Part shown: positions 49,201 through 63,069 of the stretch, piece by piece | Layout: every line of letters begins with the position of its first letter | Position numbering within the stretch: the stretch's first letter is position 1 | Assembly: GCF_901933205.1 (NCBI RefSeq) | Contig: NC_044572.1 | Coordinates: 91,726,965 to 91,790,964, forward strand | Length of the DNA stretch: 64,000 nt | Direction of reading: 5' to 3' | Source: Camarhynchus parvulus | Taxonomy: Eukaryota; Chordata; Aves; Passeriformes; Thraupidae | The notes under the pieces: model-generated | Told to the model about the DNA's origin: nothing | Databases searched by the model: none | Seen by the model: only the letters and a program-made list of their open reading frames with translations | Position numbers and translations under genes: made by a program

Positions 49201-52200
49201 GCCTTAAGGAAGGAAACAGCCTCTCATGACTCTATTTATATTTATTTATATAGATTATATTTATCTATATTGTATTTTTATATATATATATATAAAATAT
49301 TTTTATATATTTATTTATATTTATTTACCATCCCTAAAGTCATGGAAGCCTTGGTACCACCTATAGTCTAACACGTCCCCTCCAGCACTGCATTAATTGG
49401 TGCTCTAATTGCACATCCTCAAGGATTGACCCAAACACAGTGATCCAAGACCAACCATGGGACCAGAAACCTGGAACAAGACCAACACATTCCTTTCAAA
49501 CCAAGGTGTCCAGTGGCTGGGTTACACAGGTCAGTCCCTCTCCTCTTCAGGAAAGGAAGAGTCCCCAACACTCTTTCTGTGGGCCCCCATTCCACTGAAG
49601 TTCTAGGTGTTGTAACTCTTGTGAAAAGCAATGAAATTGTGCTGACTGCCCACAATGGTCTATTTCCTGAGAACCCCACACATTAAAGAGACACAGCTAA
49701 TAATTCCCTTTTAATACACAATAATTTTAAAAATCATCATTATTATTATTATAGTAATTAACATTAAATCATTCCCCATCTTTCTCTGTATCTCTTTGGG
49801 GTAATAGCGAGCATTGAAATATAACCTGGTTTTATGCTTATCTAATATAAGTAATATTTTATGCAAGCTATCTTCTTTTTATCCATTATTCAGTGGTTTT
49901 TGGGTTTTGTTGGTGGTGGTGTTTTTTAAGGAATACCTGCATGTGAAAATAAATAAATACATACATTTTCCTCAATGTAATAAAATTCCATAAACAATAT
50001 TGTTGCTAAAGAAATTACGTATGCCACAAAAACAGTTCTTAAAATTCAGATGTTGCTTTTTGCAGTCTTTTGCTATTGGAATTTCCACCCAGCCAAGATT
50101 TTTACTGGCCAGTTTTCAGCTACCTCTGCAATTTATGTTTATACATAAACAGCTCTGATTTTAATTGCTATCAACTTCTTATACTTGATAGATGGTCTTA
50201 AACATTTTTTGCCTCCAGAGACTGCTTACTTTGCCAAGTATTGACACACTTTCAAGATTTATACTTCTCTGAGGAACAAAGTTTACAATAAAATGTAATG
50301 TATTCCGTGGCTGTGAATGGTAATGTTGCTAAACAGTCCAAAGATATTTCACAACTGATAGTTATTTTCCTCTCACATGCAGCACTGCTCTCCTTTAGTA
50401 CTACTATAGATTAAGGCTTTTAAAGAAAAATCAGATCCCTAATTTGCCTAATTTAGTATTTCAGAGATCCAATATGACTTAATTTATGTTTTCTTCCACT
50501 AGAGCCATTATTGGACTAATGATTACACTTTCATTTTTCCCAATAATTATTTTAAGAGGCTAACTCTTGTGGAAGGGATTAATTCCCTTCTGGAATTGGA
50601 ATAACCCCTTTCAGAGCTCAAATATCATACTGCAGCCAGAAAAGGGAGCAGTTACAGAACTGTAGACTACAATGTCAAACATACAAGTAGTTACTAACTA
50701 TTGGACAGACAAAACTCAGTAGATGATTGAAGTCACGTCTAGATTTAAATATTTGGATTGGAACCAGTTTCCTGATAGCAATCATGGGTCACAATGCCCA
50801 GAGAAACCCCAGAAGGCAAAGAAGGGTTCTTAGAACTAATACATCTGTTCGTACAATCTCCATGAAACTGCTGTGGCATCGCAGCAGAAGTAGCATCATC
50901 AGGCTCGAGCAGGAGCTCTTGTAAAATCAGCTGAAAAGATCTTCAGCACCGAAAAAATCCATGGATGTTACTTTAGCCACAAAAAACACCTCTCAGCTTT
51001 CTAAGAGTACACTGTCAAAGGAGAAGATTTCATTTTCTTGCCTTATTTCTTTCCCTGTCATTTAATCTCTTAAATGCAGTTTTTCATATTAATCAGTTTT
51101 GTAAATAGGTGGCACAGCTCCTTTGCACAGGCAAATGAAAGACATCTCTGAGTTGCCCAAACGTGAGCAAATGTCCCAGCCATAAAAGGAAACACCCTCC
51201 AAGCTTTGCACCACCCACCTTCCTCACTGACCAGGGAATGGAAAGGATGCAGTCCAAGAGGGTCTGTGATTTCCCTGGGATAAATGATGATGCAGCCTGT
51301 ACCAGATGGATCTGTTGTGAAGTTTAGAATTTAAACATCCTAGCTCTTGGTGATACCACTATTCCACATTACTTGGCTTCTGTGCTCAAGATGAAGGAGA
51401 CATTCCCCAGATTTTTCATAAGAAATACTAAAAATTCTAGGAATAGTTTATTTTGCCACAGTGACAATTTCTATAATTTCAAATTTCCTTGCCCTGGTTC
51501 TCCCCCTCCTACTCACTTACAGGGGTTTTTCTAGAGCAAAGAATAGCTTAAACTGCAGACAGAATAAAAACTGAGGAAGGCATAAGAATAGAATTTTATA
51601 GAGACAGAAACAAGCACTTGCTTAAGTCTGTTAATAACCAGATATACTAACAATGAATGATAATGATCAGAAAACAGAAGAGACCAAAAAGGAAAATATT
51701 TTTTAAGATTTCAAGCCTGTAGGAGAAAGAAATAGAAACAGAGATCAAATTTAGTATATGATTAAAAAAGCATGTAAGTGCTAACTCATGCACTTGCAAT
51801 CTTACTTAAGCATTTATACACAAATGCTTAAGAAGTTCTTCATGTTCTGTCAGCAAGAAGTTAATTTTTACTTTGGCACAATAGTCTGTGTTGCAAAGAC
51901 TTTTTTGCAAGAGCAGTAGTGAATTTTCAGCAAAAATTTTATTAGGGAGTAAATTAACTCTAGAAACCTGTTTCAAGATATCTAACCAATAATTCTTCTG
52001 TAGTGCATTTTATTTATGTTTTTTAGTGCTAGGATATAAATCTGAAGGTAATTTTGCACCAGTCCAATAGAGGACTTATGAAAGACAGTGGATGAGATAA
52101 TTCAGTTCTGATTATTCATGCTCATTTTATCTTTAGCATAAATAGATTATGAAAATAATGTTTTCCGTGGCTGGTGCTTTTTTTAGTGAATTTTAAATTA

Positions 52201-55200
52201 TATGTGGAATATTCTTAAGCAGAAAGATATTGAAAATATAAATGTATTGTTATTTTTACTCCTCTTGGCTGCTGTGTTTAAAAATGGTATATACACAAAG
52301 AGGTTAATTGCATTGTGATTTTCAGATAATCTGTTTTTAAATTACTGACTTGGAAACTGTGAGATTAATAGCACTGAGAACATCTAAAGGTAATAGGATT
52401 ACAATGTAATATTAACTAAGTGTTTCTTGAGGGTCTGCTGTAGCGGTGCCTCATCTCTGGGATCCACTAGAGTAATTAGTCTGTAGTGGCATACAGTGGT
52501 GATGCTTGATAACTGCAGCTTTCCCTGCCACAGTTAGGATTTTCCATCCACTGGCAAATAGTTTTTATTTGCAATATCTTCATAAACAGGCACAAAGCAA
52601 TCTTGCAATGCTTTTGCCCTAAGATATTGCTGACTAGGGAGAGACCAGTGCTCAAAAAATCACACTTGAAGCACCAGTCACAGCTGACCAGTGAAGTGAA
52701 GGGTTTGGGGGCTTTTCTCCTGTTGCTGGAGGAGCAGGTTTTATCTGTAAACAGGGCAGTCAATGCTGGACAAGCTGCTTAATGCTGAGGAAGGTGTTGG
52801 TCACATCAAGATCAGAAGTCTGATGCTGGAGTAAGGCTGAAGTACAGATAGCTCAGCTGAGGACCTGCATGGAAGGATGGCAAAAAGACACTTTTTACCT
52901 GGCATTGCTCTCCCTGCTCTCCCAACAGGAAGGTGCATTGTTACTACAGGGATGTCCAAGTCAGGAAACAGAAACAATGCATAGTAAACTAACATTTGAT
53001 ATTTACAGGGTTAGAGGGTTAAACAAGAAATACTCAGAAGCAAAAGGTTATCTTATACTAAGTACTAATCCTTAGGAGCTCAGGCAGACCCATCCAACAA
53101 AGCCCTTCATGACAGCCAGGCCCTGCCAACCGCTGAGGTGCAGTGATCTCAGCCTCCAGGTGACACAGAGGGACCTCTGCCCACACTTGGAGGACATGTG
53201 CATCTCCCTGCTTATGTGCAGTGAGTCACATCTAGGAGAGCTTTGTATACTTGGTAGCAAAATGAAAACATGTAAGTTAGAGAACTAAGCTAGCAAAAAA
53301 AAAACAAAAACCCAAACCCATAATCATTTGAGGGAGGGATATTTTACTGATCTTAGTTTGCAGGATGTTGTCACAAAACATAAAACTTGAGAATTTTATG
53401 CACATCAAGAGCTGCATCCTGCAGAATGTTAGTAGGGTTTAAATGGTGCTACTTGTGCATTTTGGAATCTGTTTCAGGTAATGAATAACTTCTGACTTTG
53501 GAAATCTACCGAGGAGATCTACAAGAGCTCATGTGTTGTTGCCTCCACATAAAAGTAGTGTTATGCTCAGTATCGATCCCTCCCATACTTTCCTTCAGTT
53601 CAACTGTTTAGATTTCCAGCTATTTTTACCAGTAATTTTTAATTCTCTGCTTGCTAGGAAATGTCTTTATACCAGTAGGAAAACTGCTAACGATGAAAAA
53701 AAGAAAATTAAATACAAATAGTGAAAACCAATAAAAAAACCATCAATGTAATATACAGAAGATAAACAAAAAAAGCTCTAGTCACAATTTCTTTCAATTT
53801 CAAGACCTCTGAAGCTTGATGGATCCCATTAGGTTAGCAGATATGAGCCTCCTTTACACTCACAAAAGTCCTGTGAGGCAGAAAGTTTTATTTGGAAGCA
53901 TCCGAGTTCATGAGGAACCTGAAGAAACTCCACAGCCATTTAGCAGAGGAGGGACCTGGGATTTATCTGGTGGCACTGACACAGAAATTTTTTCACAGAG
54001 GCTCAAAATTTAAAGTCATTTAAGTTACATTCAAGTGAGTTAAAATTTCACCAAGATATTTTAAGTTGCTTATGTGACAAGAGCCACCAACCATCCCCAC
54101 TGCTTGATCCTGTGCTCCCTCCCTGGTGTATCCCAGGGTCTGTAGGTGATCACTGCCAAAACAGCTCTATCTGTGCTGCGCTCATACATAAGCTTCCCTT
54201 GCTCAGAGTCCTTTGTTAGAAACTCAGTCCCACAGCATCAGAGACACCCAGAGGAAATGGAAAACAAATTGCCCAATATCAGTGAACCATTCAGTGAAAA
54301 TGTGTGACCATCTCCCAAGAAAAACCATCAGAGGTGAGAAGGAAGGTAGGATGTGTACTTATGAGTGAAAAAGCAATGGCATTGGACCTTTGGACTGAAG
54401 GGAAAAGAATTCCTCAGCAAGGGGCAGTCGATAAGCATCTCCTTCTGAGAAAGTACAGCACCTGAGCACAGAGCTCTCCTTGTAACCATGTCTTAACCAC
54501 AGTGGGTCATAGAAACGCTGGCCAGAGGAACTTCTGAATGTCATGTCCCACTCAAGGTGGAAGTTGAACATGTCAGCTTTGCCCAGCCAAGTCTTGAAAA
54601 CTTCAAAGGACAGAGAGACCTCGAAATATTTTCATGTCATGGCCACTGATTTCAATAGAATTTAGAAATTTAGATGCATACAAAATCTGTGTTTGAAACA
54701 ATAAGACTAAACCGTTTTTCCACCGTTGGTAAAAACAGCCACTGCTTTTTGAAGCTGTGATAGGTAAATAGGGGTAATTCTGTATTATAGGTTTATCAGC
54801 ATATCTTGTAGAGGCCAGCCAGCTCCTTCTGCCCTATGCCAGGCATAGAAGCTTCTGTAGGTGCACTCGTGCATCTTTCTTACCCCTTGAAAGCAGCAGC
54901 AGAGTAGTGACAGGGCAGCATCCATTACAGGACTAGAACATGTACCTGCAGTGCACAAAGAATTGTTTAATGCATCCCTTCTCATGATATTTGCAAAAGC
55001 AGGCAGGCAGGCATTCTCTTCATGTGGAGGGAGAGCAGCACAGCCCACCCAGGAGTTGTTTTTGACCATTGCTAGTGGCGGTTGCCTGAAGTGAGATAGC
55101 TAACGAAAGTATTAAACATTGATATATTTCAGTGTGCCAATCGACTGTGCATTTTAAATAGACTCTGGTATTCTCTCCTAGTGGAAAGATTTATTTTACT

Positions 55201-56494
55201 TTAAGAATATATAGGGCTGTGCTTTCAGTACTTTTTCTTTGTTTAACAAGCAGCTCTCTTGCTGAAAACCCAGTAGACCACAAAACCAGTCAGGGGCTTT
55301 TATCCAGGATGTCTGACCCATCGCCTGACAATAATTAGTTCAGGTTAATTACAGCAAATCTGTAGATTTGCAGCCTGAAATCATCTCATCCCCTAAGCTG
55401 AACCCTCCAGAGGTTTCTTTTATGAGCTCTGCATCCTAAGGGTGGACTTAAAGTAATGAATTTGTCTCTAATAAGATTCATAGGTTTGTTCCCTAAGCAA
55501 TGGTGTCAATTATAGAATCTAACTCTGATGGCTTATTTTGCTGAAAATAGAGATATTGAGAGTTTTTAATGAAGCATACAGGATTGCTAACGCTTTTGTT
55601 TAACTCTTTGCATTGTTGGAAAGCATAAAAATACAATTATGCAAAATATCATACCACTTTCTAAGTATTTCTGTGTGTGCCAATAGCTAATTTCCTTCTG
55701 CTCTATAATGGAAAAGGTTAATGTAATGACTCTGAGATTTCATTTGGAGATGTTCCAGAAGAGTGTCTGAGTATTTGCTGCACTTAATGGCAGGAAGTAA
55801 TAAGTGAGGTTATGTATTGGTGAAAAATATTTCATGCACCGAGAAGATTAATACTGGAGAGAGGCACATGGGGCAAAAGCCTGAGGCTTCCTTCTCAATC
55901 CTGGCACAATATAATATGTCCATACTTGATACGTGCCCTTCTGTAGTTAGCTCTTAATCATTAACAAAGCAGACAGTAAATCTCTGGGGGAGGCGGTATT
56001 GGGAGAAGAGAGGGAACCAGATGTAGGATTCTCCGCTCTCCTGCAAATGAGTGGCAGACACCTCCACCTGGGAATGCCAGACCAGATGGTACTGGTACCA
56101 GCAAGGTGTCTGCATGGCAAGATAATGCCATGAGAACCTTAAAGGGTTTGACTCTACCCTGATTATCCCAATATCTACTAATTTTTGGGCATAGTTATTG
56201 GACTTAGGAAGATGAACCACTATGTCACAGCTTCATTTCAGCATTTTAAGACTGGTTACTTATGAAAAATTTAACATCACTGCATATGAAAGATTTAGCC
56301 CTTTATTTCAAACTTTCAAAACTTACTTTTAATTGAGATCCTATTCCTGCTGTCTGGGTCACTGCAAGTCACAAATTAAGGTTTCAAGCTGAAGAAATAG
56401 CTCTAGTAATTGATTTTACTAGTTCTAATAATGAAATTATAATTTTACTTTTCATAGTGACTTTTTAAAGGACATCTGGTGATAGGACATGGGG
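46291..56494. other. Gene-poor intergenic DNA
   Basis: No gene recognised. AT-rich and mostly unique, with an AT simple repeat at about 49230-49330. Segments near 47.0-48.1 kb and 55.3-55.5 kb are rich in TAAT/ATTA and ATGCAAAT-like words without repeat character, which is how vertebrate conserved non-coding elements often look. TGFBR1 lies next to ALG2 in human; I searched for its conserved last exon on the minus strand and did not find it. Confidence 0.45.
49230..49330. repeat. AT-rich simple repeat (TATTTATAT)n
   Basis: Imperfect TATTTATA and TATATA runs of about 100 bases. Confidence 0.85.
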
Positions 56495-56753
56495 GAATGG
56501 CTTTAAATTAAAAGAGGGTGGATTTGGATTAGATATTAGAGTGGTGAAATACTGGAAGAGGTTGCTCAGAGAAGTTGTGGATGCCCCTTCCCTGGAAATG
56601 TTCAGGTCCAGGCTGAACATTGTTCTGGTCCATTGGGCTTTGAGCAACCTCATCTAGTTGAATACGGCCCTGCCCATGGCAGGGGGATTGGAATGAGATA
56701 TCCCTAAGGTTCCTTCCAACCCAAGCCATTCTGTGATTCTATTCCATGATTCT
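56495..56753 (+). repeat. CR1 LINE 3' part, sense
   Basis: The stretches GAAATACTGGAAGAGGTTGC and CTTCCCTGGAAATGTTCAGG are followed by CCCATGGCAGGGGGATTGG and TTCCTTCCAACCCAAGCC. It ends TTCTGTGATTCTATTCCATGATTCT. This is a clear sense CR1 3' end. Confidence 0.92.
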
Positions 56754-57260
56754 ACAAAAGACAAGACAATGTTCAAGGACCCTCTACACCACTGGAAAAA
56801 CATTTTTGAGGATGGAACTGGAAGGGGTTAAACATGGCAGTAGTCAGCACTGGGAGGGTGGATATGTCTAAGGCAGTAACTGTTCACCTACAACAACTCC
56901 TAATACTTAAAGCACAATTTATTTCAACAAAGTGAATTGCTGGAAAATTTAAGCTAAGCTGTCACTGCTGGCAGACTGTCACAAGAGCTTGTTCTTCTTC
57001 CTGGCCAGAGGTAACACCGGCAGGCCAATGCAAGCTACCTTTTCAGAAAGGCTTTTAGATCTGCTGTGGTTTCTCTGCACTTTCAGCTGAGTTGGTTGAA
57101 CTTAGAGGCTGTTGAGTTAGGCTGGACAGGCTGCCAATGACACACATTTTTTGGCTGGAAAAGGCTGGAGCACTGTATTGGATTTACATGTCAAGGCTCT
57201 GGATAGAATAATCTCTTCCTGTCCTTACCTTGACCTATAAGCTTTTTGTCCTATTTTCCC

Positions 57261-57312
57261 CTCACTCCCCTTCCTCAGCAAGACCCTTGTCTTGTTGAGG
57301 AGGGGGAGTGAG
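57261..57312. repeat. 24 bp-stem inverted repeat with 4 nt loop
   Basis: The arms 57261-57284 and 57289-57312 are complementary at 22 of 24 positions. The two exceptions would be G-U pairs if the plus strand were RNA, so the RNA stem is unbroken. The loop is CCTT. Confidence 0.9.
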
Positions 57313-60300
57313 AGAGCAGCTTGGTGGGCACCTGATATCCAGCCAAACTCAATCCAGTCCAAGTACGAAGATCTTAACTTTTAATGGAAAAATTACTTGA
57401 TCTCGCCTTTTCCCAACAAGGTCTGGGATTGTGTTTCTGGAGAAGGAAACTCTAAGAGCCCAAAAGGATTGATTGCTTGTCTCAAATGGCAATGTTTCAA
57501 CATCAGCTTCTGTCCTCTGTTTCAGGGCAGGCATTTGAACCTACAAATTAGGTGTTGAACATGGGTGCCCACTTTTCTGGAGGGAAGGGAGGGTCCACAT
57601 CAGCCTATCTGTAAATCATGCTGTCCTCTTACTCATTCATGCAAATAAATAAAGACAAGTTGTTGAAGGCTGTACCTGCAGCCTGGTGATTCCAATGTTT
57701 CTCTTAAACACAACTTGATCCTGGGACATATCACTGGGGGGAGGTGAGGGTAGGAGGATCATATCAGGAAATTTTCTTCTGATGTTGAATGAAATAAAGT
57801 TCTGCAAATGCTCACAACTGTCATAGAGCAAAAAAATTGTTTTTCAGGTGGCCTTATGGATTGACAAGGGGTGTTAATTACTTACAAGGCTGCTTTGGCC
57901 ATCTCTGAAAACATTTCCATTACAAAGTTATCAAGCAGTGGTTTAGGTAGGGGAGGCACAGAGTGTGCTCTCTTCTGTTAAACCTGTTAACTCAACATTG
58001 CAACATATTTTGCCACACAACAACCCTTCCCCGTGGAAAGACCACAGGAAAGCTCAGGTGTGCAGACCAGCCATTGTTCAATCCTGTCTTGCAGTTGGAA
58101 CTCTGCTCACTTGGAACCTGTAACCTGTTAATTGCCTACCCCTCATTTATATGATAAGTGGTTCATTTCCTTTATTGTGATTGAATCCCCTCCCTATATT
58201 ACAAGAAAACTGGAGCTGCAGAGAGTGCTTGATTGGATTTCATTGCTGTAGGCCATTTCTTAAACAGGTTACAGGTTGACAAACATAGAAGGGGGATCAA
58301 TATCCATCCTTTGCCTCATTGACAAGCTAATCTTTTCAGTAAACATTTCATCAGTACCTGCCATTTGTATACACACCTGCCTCGTGAGGATGGAGAAAGC
58401 TCTGCTTTATAAGGTTTAGGTAACTAATAAATGAAAAGACAAGAATATAAATTGGGCAAATTGTTAAGATAGCATTTTTAGGAAAATGGCCTTTCATTGC
58501 CTGCAGAGTATAACCAAACACATTTCCAACCACCCTTAATTTTAATTAGGTTGCATTACACTCAGACCTGGTGTCAGGTCCTGTTTCTTTAACTCAGCCT
58601 GTACTGCTCTCTTGGAAAGGTCTGTCCCTCAGCCCAAAATCTCACACTTGCCAGAGCTGAAGATATTAAATGAGCTCAGGGGAACTAAACTCTCTTTTTC
58701 AGGCATGTGGCCTGCCTGTTTTTTTCCTGTTTTTTCATTCCAGTGCAGATAAGAAGGGCTGCCACACTCAGTAAAGTGACATCCTTCTCTCTTATCAGAG
58801 GTAACAGGGCTCTATTTTGAGTTGGGATTGAAGTTGGGGCTCTACTAATCATTTAAAACCCATGAGTCATACTCCAAAAGAAAGCAAGAGCGTTATGTTA
58901 AATGTGTTGGGAGACATTTTTTTGTTTGCTCTTGTGTCACATGTTGAAGCCTCCTTCCCCCACAATGATGTGGGCTAGAACTGGCATTGTCTCTGACATA
59001 AATAAGGGCCAAGAGAATCACTGTATTTAGGCTTCTCTTACAGTCCTGCGTATTAGAATTGCATGCCTGGATGACAAATGCTGCCAAAATTGGTGATGCT
59101 GGATTTCAATCTAACCTAAGATGGAGTATGAACACATTCCCTGAAAGGTCTGAGGTGAAGGAAAATGAACAGCAAACATGAAACTTTGCATTGACGAGAA
59201 AATTAGGTAATTCTGATGTGGATTCCTTAGTAATAAGCTTATTACTACTTTGCTGTCTTTATTATTAACCAAAAAGTATATCTTAGTGATGCAAATAGGC
59301 TCTGAAGCATGGCAGGTAATTCGATTCTTTTACTAGCCCTTCCTCTGCTGCCAGGATCCAGAGTTACTACTGGCTGTGCTAGAGGACTGCACTATTTCCT
59401 CTTGCACTTCTGAAATACCACCAGCAGAAGGATGTACACGAAAAATACTCCTTTCCAGGCAGAAAAGCCTCCCTTCAGTGCTCACCAGGGCTAAAAGAAG
59501 TGTGTCTGCTGGGGCAACCAGATTGGTGCATGTGCTGCTTTATCTGAGCTGCTTTGGATCTCAACTACAGGACTTGATGTTACTCCAGCTTTAGGCAACG
59601 TTGGAGGTTCTAGACCATCTCCATACAGAACTGCCAATGGAGGCTAGTCCTCTGCAGTCATGTCAATACAGGTAGGATACTGCGTCAGCTCTGCTTATGG
59701 TGTGTTCCTTTTCATATCTCTAATTTGCCCTCTCACAAAGTCCTGCAAACCAGAACAAGTCCCCTGCAATAATTTTGGAGGCAAACAGTTTCTTCAATTT
59801 CTCACTAACTTTCCTGTTTTCTTTCTTTTGTGACATAAAGAAACTCTTCAAAGTCACACAGTAACACTTTCCAGTCAAATACATATTGCAGAGTGTAACT
59901 TCTGGCACCACTGAAGTAATGCTAGAAATATTTTGGTGCTGCATCTCGCTAGTGAAAAAGAGGGGATACCACTACTCAGTGGCACCACTGAGTGTAAAGG
60001 CAATGTAAAGGTCAGGGGAACACACATATGGCTCCTTTTCTCCCCAAGGGAGTATTCAAGTCAGTATTATTTTTAAATCCATAGTAACCAAAAACAACAC
60101 ATCTCAGATGTTAACTCTAACATCTATATAATAATAGGGAGAACAAGTAGAAAGCAAGAGATGAGGTAATGTTCCGCAACCTGAGAAAGCATTTAATGTA
60201 ACACTTTCCCAGCATTTTGGATGCCCTCTTTTTTTTTAATCAAGCTGGTCCATGTAGGCCTGAGAACTTTTGTTTTCTAGACTCTTCAATTAGCAAATGC

Positions 60301-62364
60301 AGTGTTAGGATACATCTTTTATTTGATGTGCAGACTAGAATAGAAATGTAATAGCAAAAAAAAAAACCAACCCAAACATTCCATACCCATAGGTTAATTG
60401 CTAGCAAATGTTGCTCAAGCAGTCCTGGGTATGTTGATTAATGGCCTCAGTGAGCAGCTGAAAAATAGCTGGGCTGCTGGAAAGATCATTAGCAATTTTA
60501 ACTCCTCAGCTATTGTGATGGGCATAGAGAAACAATTGCTAACATATATAATGCATTTTTCTGAGTACAGCAGCACACTGAAACCAATTATAGCAAGGGA
60601 GAAACAATCACTGAGTTGTTCTTGAATTCAATTTTATAGAAGTTTACAAGACAGAGAAAGAAAATAAATGTTTTTCTTGTTTTTCCAAAGCTTTTGGATA
60701 CCTCCTTGATAAATGCATGGGAGGTTTTATACATAAACACAATTACTCAGTTCTGCTCATTAAATCCTATTATTTGAAGGAGGAGAGGGACAGAAATGCT
60801 GTGTGAAAGGTACTGTGCCAGCAAGCAGACCCTGTTTTTACTTGTAAAGGCACAGCAATATTAAGCAGAGCCTTGTGACAGCAGTAAGCTGGCAGTCCAG
60901 GGGCTGAGGAAAAGAATGATGATCTTTCAAGCTGCCTCTGATCTTTGAAAACTCTGAATACGACTGCCTCCAGGAGACCATGATCCTTTTGGGAATTCAT
61001 GACAATACCTCTCCTTACCCAGAGTGGCTGCAGACCCTGAGAGTGCCACAGTGCCAACTGAAGTTTTGGGGAGGAAATCTCTCAGCAATCAGAAAAGGGG
61101 AATTCAGAGCTCTTACAGACCACTCCTGGCCATTTACACCATATAAAACCAGGGCAAGGATCCCAACATCCTCCTTTGGATAGATGCCCAGTTCCACAAA
61201 CACAGTCATCAATTGCCTCTTTCTACCTAAGTCCTCAGAAAAGAAGGAAACACCACCTTCAGGCTGACCCTTCCTAGTGAGGCTTCTGCAGGCTAGAGCA
61301 TGGCCCCACAAAGGCCTGAAGCACTGCACAGGAGGCCAGGAAAGCAGGCAGCTGAGAAGAAAGCTCATAGAAACACACCTGGATACATGGCAGTGAATAC
61401 TGCTTTGCTCAGGAATAAAGCAGCCTCCAGAAATTATGATCAGGTTCCTTGAAATGGTGTGCCTTTCAGCGGACTGTGTGGTAGGCAGGGTGTATTGGTA
61501 CACAGGTCTCTCCAAACCAGCTCTGTGGTGCTGAATGATGTTTCTAGCCCTAAGAGCCCTCAACTCACTTCAGGCACAGCTGGGGCATCTCCTCCATGTG
61601 CTCCACTGCATGAGCCAGACATGCACAGAACCATCCTTGGAAGTCCTGCTGACATTTCTGCCAATCCTCCCATACTCTCTGAGCCACCTGCCCTTCCTTC
61701 AGCCCTAGGAATTTCACAGTGACCTCTGCCCACCAGATCATGTCCTTACTGAAGACTAGCATAAGGGTGATACACTCTCATGAACATTCATCGCTGTGTC
61801 CTGGACTGTCCTTTGGGAAGCCCTGGTCTAAGATATAGGCACAGTACAAACCCTTTATGAAGCATCCCTACTGTTCAGAGCCCTCTCTTCCTGACATTTT
61901 TCTGTGCTAACCCAGACAAACTTGTGACACCTACTGTCAGAGACTCCATGATCCATATTAGCACTCAAATCCCAGGAGGGGGAAATAAAACAATCCTGAA
62001 CGACAAGAGACAAAGGGTGGCAAGAAGCTGAAGGCTATAACTGGCTGATAATTAGACAAGTTCAATTGTAGCAGGCTCCTGGAAAGCTCATCAGGAACAA
62101 TCCCTCACATGGTTTCAGAAAATATGCAACAGGAAATTACAGCCTGAAGGCACTGTGTTCACTAGCAATTCCCAACCAAGGAAAAGAGAGATGACACAAA
62201 CCAAAATAATTGCATAAGACTCCCTGAGCTTTACATGTAAGCTCTGCACTTGTCAAGGGAAGTGGGCAAGCAGCCAAAAGGGACACAATATGTCACTAAT
62301 TATCAAATATAGGAGAGAAATAGCTGGCTTGTTGGAGAAACAATTCACAGAAACAGATGAAAAT
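57313..62364. other. Intergenic DNA, no gene recognised
   Basis: The longest open frame (182 codons, 61563-61015, minus strand) has no recognisable domain or splice context, and I do not call it a gene. No named repeats are seen. Around 60400-60560 the sequence is unique and homeobox-motif-rich. Confidence 0.45.
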
Positions 62365-62610
62365 AGTATCTTTTATGATGGAAAAGACCTTTAAGGCTAT
62401 CAAATCCAGCCATGAATCCAGCACTGCTAATTCCAGCATTAAACCATGTCCCTAAACTCTGAATCTTTTAAATATCTCTAGGGATAGTGACTCAACACAT
62501 TTCCCACAATTTAACTCTGTGTGGAGCAAGGCATTTGGTAAAGTATCTGTGGAAGGGCAGGGGGAAATCCCTTCATGCTCCTTACACTTGGCATAGCTTT
62601 TGTATTGAAG
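62365..62610 (-). repeat. CR1 LINE fragment, antisense
   Basis: TATGATGGAAAAGACCTTTAAGG...ATCAAATCCAGCC, then CTAAATCTC-like blocks and CTCTAGGGATAGTGACTCAAC, the reverse complement of a CR1 3' region with moderate decay. Confidence 0.8.
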
Positions 62611-63069
62611 CTTCTAAGAGGAGACTCAGTCGGTGCACAGCACGGACACAAAGCATGCCACGCACTCTAAACTATATGCTTTGGGTAAGAAACAAATGCT
62701 TTGGGTAGGAGTTTGCCACTGTCATGAGGCAAATGAACCCTTCTTGGCTACTGAGTCAGGACTACAAAACAACTGAGAACTGTGTCAGCCAGGACACTTT
62801 AATAAAAACAAGTTTTTCGTGAATTGCTATATTATTGCTTTCTTTTCTGGCAGCTTAACGTGAATTTTGGATGCAGGTGTGGGTGGACCTGCAGCTCCCG
62901 AGGCATAGCTGCAAGTGCAGACACTGGGCTCACCAAAAAAGGACAGAATATAAATTCAAAAGGACAGAATAAAGCCTTCCCATCACTTTATCTCACTGTA
63001 TATCTGGGTGGGCTCACTTAAACCCCCTCCAAATCGCATTTTCGGTCAAATTCGTGCAGCAGAGCCTCA

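Noticed and set aside
61015..61563. 182-codon open frame on the minus strand
   Set aside because: No recognisable domain, no promoter or splice context, and unremarkable amino-acid order. It is compatible with chance.
45000..63000. Search for TGFBR1 exons expected beyond ALG2
   Set aside because: None of the conserved kinase-domain or C-terminal motifs were seen on the minus strand. The gene probably starts beyond the window.
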